Source: Acidobacteriota bacterium
GTDB taxonomy: Bacteria > Acidobacteriota > Terriglobia > Terriglobales > Acidobacteriaceae
DNA length: 5,346 nt
Reading direction: 5' to 3'
Assembly (NCBI GenBank): GCA_021846065.1
Contig: JAJZCP010000130.1
Location: 1-5,346 of the forward strand
The translations under genes and the position numbers were made by a program. This document shows positions 1 through 5,346 of the stretch, piece by piece (the stretch's first letter is position 1; every line of letters begins with the position of its first letter). The notes beneath the pieces were generated by a model. That model made no database searches and was not told the DNA's origin. It saw only the letters and a list, made by a program, of their open reading frames with translations.

Positions 1-1
1 G

Positions 2-1225
2 CTTGCTCCCGAGGGCAAACTGAAGATTCTCCATATCATCCGGACTCTGAATCCAGAGGGCGGCGGACCTAGCGAGTCCGTCCGCATGTTTGCTTTGGCG
101 CACCAGAAGCTGGGGTCGAATGTCGAGGTTGTTACTCTCGACTCTCCCGACGATGGACCCTTGAAGGATGGATATCGCAGCGCATTCGTATGTCCAGTCC
201 ATCCCTGTGGACCTGCTTTGGGACGCTACGGCTACTCTTCGCACCTGGAGCCATGGCTGCGCGCCAATCGTTCTCGCTTCGACGGCGTCATCGTCAACGG
301 GATCTGGCAGTACCACAGCCTGGCTGCGCGTCGCGCATTCTCTGGCCGTGTTCCCTACGCCGTCTTCAGCCACGGGATGCTGGACCCCTATTTCAAGCGC
401 CGTTTCCCGCTCAAGCATCTCAAAAAGCTCGCTTACTGGATACTGGCCGAATCTCGCAATCTGAACCAGGCGCATGCTGTCTGCGTCACCAGCCCGGAAG
501 AGTACCGCACCGTCGCGGAAGGGTTTCCGTTTCGCCGATTCCATCGCCTGCACGTGCCCTACGGCTCCGCCGGTCCGGAGGGGGACGCGTCAGCCAATCG
601 CGCGGCATTCCTTGCCGCCTGGCCGCATCTGGTGGATCGTCGATTTCTGCTGTTTCTCGGACGCATTCACCCCAAAAAAGGCTGCGATCTGTTGATCGAC
701 GCCTTTGCTCGCTCAGAGCAGCAGGATATCCATCTGGTCATGGCTGGCCCGGACGAGATTGGCTGGACAGCCGAGTTGAAAGCGCGCGCAGCCGCGCTGG
801 GGATTGGCGATCGCATTACCTGGACCGGCATGCTGCGCGGAGCTGAAAAATGGGGCGCGTTTTACGCCGCCAACGCTTTCATCCTGCCCTCGCATCAGGA
901 AAACTTTGGCATCGCTGTCGCGGACGCTTTGGCTTGCGGCCTGATCCCGCTCATCAGCGACAAGGTCAACATTGCTCCTGAAGTTGACGCCGATCATGCA
1001 GGACTTGTCGAAACTGACACTGTCGAAGGCACAGCCCGACTGATCGAGCGATTTCAGGCGATGACGGCATCCGAGCGCGAGGCGATGCAAGCCGCTGCGC
1101 TTGCCTGTTACCGCAGTCGTTACTCGCTCGCCGATGCACCTCTCTTCATCTATCGCGCCCTCGGTCTGATCGATGAAACGGGGAAACCCGCAGCGCCGAC
1201 TGCTGTGCCGTCCGCTGCTCAGTAA
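2..1225 (+). CDS. Glycosyltransferase family 4 (GT-B fold), 5'-truncated by window edge
   Basis: Probable retaining glycosyltransferase that moves a sugar from a nucleotide-sugar donor to a growing glycan on the cytoplasmic side; donor and acceptor cannot be told. The frame is open from base 2 (407 residues visible). The ATG at 86 is not the true start: the codons before it encode the family's first beta strand and glycine-rich loop (LKILHIIRTLNPEGGGPSES). The codon just before base 2 ends in G, so the real start could be immediately off the edge. In visible numbering, an HG motif lies at 124-125 (SHGMLDP). The C-terminal Rossmann domain starts near 215 with LFLGRIHPKKG, where R221 and K226 are the likely diphosphate-binding pair. 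HQENFGIAVADALACG carries the EX7E motif as E300 and D308, a conservative change. SDKVNIAPE follows. The tail, rich in Ala and Pro (about 393-407), looks unstructured and overlaps the convergent protease gene. A polysaccharide or glycoconjugate locus to the left is likely but unseen. Confidence 0.9.
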   Translation, partial: LAPEGKLKILHIIRTLNPEGGGPSESVRMFALAHQKLGSNVEVVTLDSPDDGPLKDGYRSAFVCPVHPCGPALGRYGYSSHLEPWLRANRSRFDGVIVNGIWQYHSLAARRAFSGRVPYAVFSHGMLDPYFKRRFPLKHLKKLAYWILAESRNLNQAHAVCVTSPEEYRTVAEGFPFRRFHRLHVPYGSAGPEGDASANRAAFLAAWPHLVDRRFLLFLGRIHPKKGCDLLIDAFARSEQQDIHLVMAGPDEIGWTAELKARAAALGIGDRITWTGMLRGAEKWGAFYAANAFILPSHQENFGIAVADALACGLIPLISDKVNIAPEVDADHAGLVETDTVEGTARLIERFQAMTASEREAMQAAALACYRSRYSLADAPLFIYRALGLIDETGKPAAPTAVPSAAQ

Positions 1226-4200
1226 ACCCGATACCCGACCGTCGTCGCTGCCGCCAGCCCATCGCCCGTAGCCTCGATCGTCAGCGTTCCGGCTGCCGGT
1301 CGCGCAGATCCTGCCACGGTCAGCCGCAGCGTTACTGTTCCGCCCGTGACAGGGTTCTCGCTCCACGCTGCCGTCACGCCTGTGGGCAGGCCACTTACAA
1401 TCATCCCCACTGGCTGGCTCAGCGGTGCGGATGCTGTCACCGTTACCGGCACCTGCGCCATAGCGCCCGGCACCAGAAGCAGCGAACCCGGAGCTGACAC
1501 CGCCAGCGTCGCCTGCGGATGCACATCCACCTCGATCGGCTCTACGGTGTCATAGACCTGGCCGGTTGCAGCGTCGGTGACCTCGGCCAGAGCCACGGTG
1601 CGTGTCGTGCCCAAAGTCGCAGTCGCATCTGCCGTCACCGCGCCCTGCGCCGTCAATACGCCGTTGACATACGTCCAGGCGCTCCATGTCGCCGTCACAC
1701 CTGTCGGCAAACCCTCCATGCGCAGTGCGACGTCCGCCAGGTTTGTTTCCAGCGTCAGTGGTCCCACGATCCTCAGGGTCGCCGTCTCGGTTGTCTGACT
1801 GCCTGGCGTCAGGCTCAGCGGATTTTCGCTCAGAGTGAGCACCAGCGCCGTCGGCAGCATCAGATTCAGGCTCGCCGCTCCGTACGCCGTCTGACCATCC
1901 CCAAAGGCTGTGAAGGTGAGCGCGGCATTTCCTACCGGCGTAGCCGTTGCCAGCGCGCGCAGGGTCACCGTCAGATGCAAAGTCTGCGGCGCGTGCGCCT
2001 CAAACTGCGTGCTACTCCACGCTGCGGTCACGCCCGCGGGCAACCCCGCCACGCCGACGCGCACCAGACCGGAAAATCCATTCGTCGTGGTGATCGTCAC
2101 CGGCACGACAAGCGGATTGCCCGCAATCAGCATGAGCGACTGCGAAGCGGGTGCAATCGCCAGTTCAGTTACAGCGGAAACCACCGTCACGGCAATCCGC
2201 GTTGTCGCCGACAGCCCGTCGCCTGTCGCGGTCACGGTCACCGTTGTTGCCGTTACCGGCGGAGCGTTGGCCGCAGCCACTAGCGTCAGGTTCGCGGAAG
2301 TATTTGCAGGAGGTGTCAATGTCGTCGCGCTCCACACGGCGGTGACCCCAGCAGGCAACCCGCTCGCCGCCAGCGTCACGGCCCCGTTGAATGTTCCGCC
2401 GGTGGCCACAGTCACCACGGTTCCAGCCTGAGCGCCCTGGGTTACGGACAGCACAGCGGGAGTTGCGCTCACGCCCAGGGTTGGAGTCGGCTCTACGGTC
2501 AGGCCAACTTTCACTGTTTGTTGCGAAGCGCCGCTGGTCCCTGTCACGGCAATCGTTCCGCTTCCCACCGGAGCGTTGGCTGCTGCGGTCACCGTCACCG
2601 TTGTGCTCTGCCCTGGCGCAATCGAAGCAGGTGCAAAGCTCACCGTGATTCCTTGCGGAGCCGTTGCCGTCAGCGCGATGGCGCCCGTGCTGCCCGACAC
2701 CGTTGCTGCTGCAATTGTGAAGTTTGTCTGTTCGTCGTCGATCACCGTCACCGATGTCTCGGAGGGCGTCAACGTAAAGCTTTGCGCCAGTCCCTCGGCA
2801 TTGAAGGCCCAGTTCTCCACCAGTACCTGTGCGTCAACCGATCCAAGCCCCGTCGCGAGGTTATACACCGTTCCGCTGGCAGCAAATCCGCTGACTCCTG
2901 GCACGTTGTTGTTGCCGGAGAGCGTCGAGTGAAAGGGCGATGTCGGGGCATTCACCATCGCATACAGCTCCGGATTGGCAGAGCCTTGGCCGGAACCGTA
3001 TCCAGCGTCGCTCTGCTGCTGGTTGACCAGTGCCATCAGCCCGGCAAAGGCTGGCGAGGCGACGGAGGTTCCAGAGAAGACATACCAGTTTCCGCCCACG
3101 CAGCCCAGATATCCATCATGCAAAGCTGTGCTGAGGGCTACATCCGGCACAGAACGCATTCCGTTTCCACTGGCGCCGACAATTCCTGCTTGCCACGCGG
3201 GCTGCGCATACACTGTACTGACTCCGCCGCCGGAGGCCCACAACTGCGATCCGCCATTTGCGCCGCTCTCGTTCCATACTTCTTCGGGGATGTATCCAAG
3301 CGCCGACTCGCTGCCTGGTCCGTTGTAGGGATTCCAGTAGGTATAGTCGCCTTCATTGAACTCGGTTCCGCCGACGCATGTCGCCCAGATGGGAGAGCAC
3401 ATTCCATTCACTCCGCGACCGGTTCCCGATGCATCGCTGCCAGCGTTGCATCCGGCTGCGCCAGCATCGCCCGCGGCCACAAAGACGCTGATTCCTTCAC
3501 TCGCAGCCTGTGTCCACAGGTCGTTGTAGAAGGCCAACTCCGTGGCGCCCATCGTCTGTTCGCAGCTTGCATAGCTCACGCTCATGACGGACGCGAGGCG
3601 ATGGTTGACCGCATACGCCGCTGCCAGATCGACTCCGTCCGTGGTCGAAGTGGAGGCTGCTTCCACATAGTTCACCTGTGCCTGCGGAGCCACCGCATTC
3701 GCCCACTCGATATCCAGCGTTGCCTCGTCCTGATCGCCGGGAACCATGCCTGGATCTGGCCCATCGACAGTGACGGCCACCGTGGACCCGCCTGCCAGAT
3801 TGGCAAAACTGCGAAACTCGGTAAAGTCCGCTTGCACAATATCGCTTCGGCCCACAATTGCGATGGATGTTCCGGCACCGCTGATGCCTTGCGCATAGAC
3901 CGGATTGGCATCGTAGATGGTCGCAAAGTCCGCGGGAAAGAGGTAGTGCGTCGTTCCCTGCGTATAAAGCGGGTGCAGACGTGGCACACGCGCGATACCC
4001 GATCCGCCGGTGCCGGATCCTTTCAAGCCCGGCAGAGTGACCGGCTTTTGCTGCGCGATCTGGGATTGGTGCTGGAAATCATTGAGTGACAGCACGCCAG
4101 TGACGACCGCGGCCAGAGCGCGGGGAATCTGCGGGTCTTCGCTATTGGCCAGATGCTCGCCGCTCTCTGTCTGATAGCGCCGCAATGCCACGTGAAACGC

Positions 4201-4713
4201 ATCCTCGACAGCGCCTTCGGTGCCAGAGAAGACAATCATGCGCCGCCCAGCGTTCACCGGCTCCACGGTAAATCCATGCTCGTGCAGCCAGGCCGTCACC
4301 TGAGCCAGTTGTGCGTCGGTTGCGCCATACTGTTGCCCGAACTCCTCTGGAGTGAGCCAGTGATGAAACTCTGCTGTGCCTGGCTCGTGTTGCGCTTCCA
4401 CAAGATTCTCCAGCGCCTGTTGGCGGGTGGCATCCGCTTTGAGTACCAGAACCATGCGTCGCAGTTGAACCATTGCCGGCAGGCTTCCCACCACGCGTCC
4501 CGGCTCAGCCCATCGCGGCGTGTTCCCAAAGAGCGTCACTACCTGCTGCTCGTCGATTCCGCCCGCTGCCCCGCGCGCAATCTGTTGCGGCCTCAACTCT
4601 GCCGAAGCGGTTCGCTGTCCGGCAGCCACGCCGCAGAGCAGCGCCGCCAGCGCCAGCATCGCTGTGACGCGGCTCACACGCTGCCGCAACCGAACTCTGT
4701 TACAAACATCCAT
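1219..4713 (-). CDS. Secreted S53 (sedolisin/pro-kumamolisin) acid peptidase with five C-terminal Ig-like domains
   Basis: Serine-carboxyl endopeptidase, expected to be exported, to self-process and to work at acidic pH outside the cytoplasm. The ATG at 4713 is chosen because it gives a signal peptide (basic n-region, core AMLALAALLCGVAA, likely cleavage after TASA at 38) and has GAGGGG 10 bases upstream; the longer TTG start at 4845 adds 44 basic residues with no signal character. The pro-domain spans about 83-218 (HHWLTPEEFGQQYGAT is typical). The catalytic domain spans about 249-636: E330 and D334 in DEATLDIEW, oxyanion D416 in VFVAAGDAG, and nucleophile S550 in SGTSVASP, so the full Glu-Asp-Asp-Ser set is present. 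The calcium site looks degraded: HDI/HDV reads H-S-T (S596) and GxGWD/GYD reads GTVYN (V616, N618). Five Ig-like repeats (about 644-1164) follow, and the protein ends without an LPXTG or PEP-CTERM signal. Large S53 proteins of this form are common in Acidobacteria. Substrate unknown. Confidence 0.94.
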   Translation of the reverse strand: MDVCNRVRLRQRVSRVTAMLALAALLCGVAAGQRTASAELRPQQIARGAAGGIDEQQVVTLFGNTPRWAEPGRVVGSLPAMVQLRRMVLVLKADATRQQALENLVEAQHEPGTAEFHHWLTPEEFGQQYGATDAQLAQVTAWLHEHGFTVEPVNAGRRMIVFSGTEGAVEDAFHVALRRYQTESGEHLANSEDPQIPRALAAVVTGVLSLNDFQHQSQIAQQKPVTLPGLKGSGTGGSGIARVPRLHPLYTQGTTHYLFPADFATIYDANPVYAQGISGAGTSIAIVGRSDIVQADFTEFRSFANLAGGSTVAVTVDGPDPGMVPGDQDEATLDIEWANAVAPQAQVNYVEAASTSTTDGVDLAAAYAVNHRLASVMSVSYASCEQTMGATELAFYNDLWTQAASEGISVFVAAGDAGAAGCNAGSDASGTGRGVNGMCSPIWATCVGGTEFNEGDYTYWNPYNGPGSESALGYIPEEVWNESGANGGSQLWASGGGVSTVYAQPAWQAGIVGASGNGMRSVPDVALSTALHDGYLGCVGGNWYVFSGTSVASPAFAGLMALVNQQQSDAGYGSGQGSANPELYAMVNAPTSPFHSTLSGNNNVPGVSGFAASGTVYNLATGLGSVDAQVLVENWAFNAEGLAQSFTLTPSETSVTVIDDEQTNFTIAAATVSGSTGAIALTATAPQGITVSFAPASIAPGQSTTVTVTAAANAPVGSGTIAVTGTSGASQQTVKVGLTVEPTPTLGVSATPAVLSVTQGAQAGTVVTVATGGTFNGAVTLAASGLPAGVTAVWSATTLTPPANTSANLTLVAAANAPPVTATTVTVTATGDGLSATTRIAVTVVSAVTELAIAPASQSLMLIAGNPLVVPVTITTTNGFSGLVRVGVAGLPAGVTAAWSSTQFEAHAPQTLHLTVTLRALATATPVGNAALTFTAFGDGQTAYGAASLNLMLPTALVLTLSENPLSLTPGSQTTETATLRIVGPLTLETNLADVALRMEGLPTGVTATWSAWTYVNGVLTAQGAVTADATATLGTTRTVALAEVTDAATGQVYDTVEPIEVDVHPQATLAVSAPGSLLLVPGAMAQVPVTVTASAPLSQPVGMIVSGLPTGVTAAWSENPVTGGTVTLRLTVAGSARPAAGTLTIEATGDGLAAATTVGYRVY
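1222..2784 (-). repeat. Tandem array of five Ig-like beta-sandwich domains inside the S53 gene
   Basis: The protease's last 520 residues divide into five units of about 97-111 residues, at roughly 644-742, 744-846, 848-954, 956-1066 and 1068-1164. Each begins with a strand like LxVSxxPxxLSVTxG. Four carry the core GLPxGVTAxWS; the first has a diverged form (APQGITVSFAP). The repetition shows in the DNA too: related 30-base segments encoding the core lie at 1361-1390, 1682-1711, 2015-2044 and 2330-2359, spaced 321, 333 and 315 bases. The units have diverged enough that recent duplication is unlikely. Unit 4 carries an insertion (WTYVNGVLTAQG and following). Such domains usually act as spacers or bind surfaces or polysaccharides; which applies here is not visible. 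Confidence 0.85.
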
Positions 4714-4723
4714 GCGGGAGAGA

Positions 4724-4729
4724 CCCCTC
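4724..4729 (-). promoter_or_regulatory. Ribosome binding site for the S53 peptidase
   Basis: On the minus strand GAGGGG lies 10 bases before the ATG at 4713. It is a reasonable Shine-Dalgarno match, slightly far from the start. Together with the signal peptide that begins at this ATG, it decides the start against the upstream in-frame TTG at 4845. Confidence 0.6.
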
Positions 4730-4830
4730 AGTTTCCATCCTGAGCGGTTTTGCCCGTCGCGAGCGGAGCAAAGGAGACTCTGTTTTCTCGCCGAGTAGCG
4801 AAACGAAACTCCGACTCGCCGGTGTGCAGA

Positions 4831-4930
4831 ATTGGAATTTCCCAATCTTCCCGCTTCCGCTGCACTTCCTCCCGCTTGTTGTCATTCCCCGAAAGGAATC
4901 TGCTTCTTCCTTCCGGTTGCGCTCCGGAGA
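4831..4930. repeat. Candidate dispersed intergenic repeat with small inverted repeats
   Basis: Three short stem-loops follow one another: ATTGG/CCAAT (4831-4835 with 4842-4846, loop 6), ATTCC/GGAAT (4884-4888 with 4895-4899, loop 6) and TCCGG/CCGGA (4912-4916 with 4924-4928, loop 7). CCCGCTT is also repeated directly at 4850-4856 and 4871-4877. The segment GTCATTCC...GGAATCTGC (4881-4903) resembles the GTCATTCC-GAGCG-...-GGAATCTGC type of dispersed intergenic element I know from Acidobacteria and some other phyla. The resemblance is from memory; multiple genomic copies cannot be shown from this window. Confidence 0.4.
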
Positions 4931-5078
4931 CAAGCCCATCCCGCTGCTGTATGGATTTCTGGTGCGCAAGGCGGAGAAAGCTCATGGCGCCGGTCGCCGC
5001 ATCGGAGGCTTTTGCCAGCCCGGAGCAACTGTAACTTTGGTATGTATTCTTTCGTGCGGGCCGGGCAGATAATTTTTC

Positions 5079-5107
5079 TTGACTTCGGCCGCGCCTCGCG
5101 CTACGTT
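5079..5107 (+). promoter_or_regulatory. Candidate sigma70-type promoter for the right-hand gene
   Basis: TTGACT at 5079-5084 matches the -35 consensus at five of six positions. A 17-base spacer follows, then TACGTT at 5102-5107, a weak -10 (three of six). An A/T-rich stretch (ATAATTTTTC, from 5069) lies just upstream, as an UP element might. Transcription would start near 5114, giving a leader of about 88 bases before the ATG at 5202. The weak -10 keeps this tentative. Confidence 0.35.
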
Positions 5108-5113
5108 TCTCGC

Positions 5114-5131
5114 ACTGCGTTTTTGTGCAGT
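5114..5131 (+). other. Small stem-loop in the presumed 5' leader of the right-hand gene
   Basis: ACTGC (5114-5118) can pair with GCAGT (5127-5131) around an eight-base T-rich loop. If the candidate promoter is real, this hairpin sits at the very 5' end of the transcript, where it could stabilise the mRNA. It is only five pairs long and could be chance. Confidence 0.2.
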
Positions 5132-5186
5132 CAGCCTCTCGTTGGCCTGCGGATGCAAGTCGTTCATTCCTTGGAAGTCTCGTCGG

Positions 5187-5191
5187 AAGGA
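5187..5191 (+). promoter_or_regulatory. Ribosome binding site for the right-hand exported protein
   Basis: AAGGA at 5187-5191, within CGGAAGGAT, lies 10 bases before the ATG at 5202. It favours that ATG over the in-frame ATG at 5238, which has no comparable purine-rich site upstream. Confidence 0.5.
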
Positions 5192-5201
5192 TACCCTCCC
5201 C

Positions 5202-5346
5202 ATGAAAATCCGATGGATCCCACGCACAGCCGTGGCGATGTTTCGTCTTCCGCTCTGTTTGGTGGTCGTCGTGTGCTGCGCGCTGGCCACGCAAGCCCAG
5301 ACGCAGAAATCCCCCCCCCCCCCCCCCCCCCCCCCCGGGCCAACCC
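5202..5346 (+). CDS. N-terminus of an exported protein of unknown function, cut by window edge
   Basis: Only the first 48 codons are visible. The start is the ATG at 5202, preceded by AAGGA at 5187-5191. The product opens with a textbook signal peptide: a basic n-region (MKIRWIPR), a hydrophobic core (LPLCLVVVVCCALA, about 16-29) and a likely cleavage after ALA (29) or TQA (32). The Cys pair does not fit a standard lipobox, so a lipoprotein is less likely. Right after the signal peptide a run of 26 C gives Ser followed by eight Pro codons, then Gly-Pro-Thr in the same frame at the edge. If the run length is wrong or variable, everything after it is frame-shifted. The gene diverges from the S53 protease. 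No domain is visible, so no function can be assigned. Translation up to the C run is reliable; beyond it is not. Confidence 0.65.
   Translation, partial: MKIRWIPRTAVAMFRLPLCLVVVVCCALATQAQTQKSPPPPPPPPGPT
5311..5336 (+). repeat. Homopolymer of 26 C inside the exported-protein gene
   Basis: An uninterrupted run of 26 C starts 109 bases into the open frame, four codons or so after the predicted signal-peptide cleavage. The flanks are CAGAAAT on the left and GGGCCAACCC, the last ten bases of the window, on the right. Runs of this length are rare in bacterial chromosomes. It may be a slipped-strand contingency tract, or an artefact of sequencing or assembly at a contig end (for example poly-G read tails, read here as C). 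Confidence 0.9.

Larger units (their letters stand above)
4714..5201. other. Divergent intergenic region between the protease and the right-hand exported-protein gene
   Basis: This 488-bp stretch separates two divergently transcribed starts. Open frames cross it on both strands, but their translations are rich in Arg, Ser and Cys, show no recognisable domain, and none has a convincing ribosome site, so I read it as non-coding. The left half (about 4821-4930) contains several short inverted repeats. The right half contains a candidate rightward promoter and a small hairpin. I could not find a convincing sigma70-type promoter for the leftward protease gene. No tRNA or known riboswitch was recognised. 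Confidence 0.6.

Noticed and set aside
86..88. ATG at 86 as the start of the glycosyltransferase.
   Set aside because: The open frame continues upstream to the window edge and encodes the conserved first beta strand and GGGP loop of the family, so this Met is internal.
190..846. A 218-codon plus-strand frame inside the glycosyltransferase gene.
   Set aside because: It is a shifted-frame shadow of the family-4 glycosyltransferase, whose own frame carries all recognisable motifs.
1519..2283. A 254-codon plus-strand frame opposite the Ig-like repeats.
   Set aside because: The Arg/His/Gln-rich translation follows the periodicity of the Ig-like repeats on the other strand and shows no independent coding signal.
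1361..2359. Regularly spaced 30-base similar segments that could suggest a CRISPR-like array.
   Set aside because: Spacing is above 300 bases, the copies are diverged, and they lie in frame in the protease gene encoding the GLPxGVTAxWS core of its Ig-like domains.
2518..4089. A 523-codon open frame on the plus strand opposite the S53 protease.
   Set aside because: It lies wholly antisense to the catalytic and pro-domain region of a clearly real gene, its translation is rich in Arg, His, Cys and Ser with no domain, and no ribosome site supports it. Long antisense frames are expected opposite high-GC genes.
4714..4845. A 44-residue N-terminal extension of the S53 protease starting at TTG 4845.
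   Set aside because: The added residues are basic and of low hydrophobicity, and would bury the signal peptide. The start at 4713 has its own Shine-Dalgarno site and places the signal peptide at the N-terminus.
5018..5076. Possible rho-independent terminator: GCCCGG (5018-5023) pairing with CCGGGC (5061-5066), followed by a T-rich stretch.
   Set aside because: The loop would be 37 bases, the T run begins several bases after the stem, and no plus-strand gene ends just upstream for it to terminate.
4728..5294. A 188-codon minus-strand frame crossing the intergenic region and the start of the right-hand gene.
   Set aside because: It has Lys/Arg-rich composition without a domain, overlaps the protease's leader, and is antisense to a convincing signal peptide.

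Overview
The window looks like a piece of a high-GC bacterial chromosome, most likely from an acidobacterium (Terriglobia-like). I infer this from the large secreted S53 peptidase with an Acidobacteria-style pro-domain followed by tandem Ig-like domains, and from the protein style of its neighbours. No rRNA or other phylogenetic marker is present, so the assignment is tentative.

Layout. Bases 2-1225 (+) hold the 3' part of a family-4 (GT-B fold) glycosyltransferase whose start lies off the left edge. Bases 1219-4713 (-) hold a complete secreted pro-kumamolisin/sedolisin (S53) acid protease of 1164 residues: signal peptide, activation pro-domain, catalytic domain with all expected catalytic residues, then five Ig-like repeats. 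The two genes converge and overlap by 7 bp, leaving no room for a terminator. Bases 4714-5201 are a 488-bp divergent intergenic region. It contains small inverted repeats that resemble a dispersed intergenic element, and a candidate sigma70-type promoter facing right. Bases 5202-5346 (+) begin another exported protein, with a clear signal peptide interrupted almost at once by a run of 26 C, ten bases from the window edge.

The genes do not form an evident operon or pathway. The glycosyltransferase probably belongs to a polysaccharide or glycoconjugate cluster to the left. The protease and the right-hand gene are divergently arranged and both encode exported products. The observations most worth checking are the apparent loss of both calcium-ligand aspartates in an otherwise intact S53 protease, and the 26-C tract just after a signal peptide, which could be a frame-switching tract or a contig-end artefact. 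I saw no convincing evidence of a new defence, mobile or RNA-based system.
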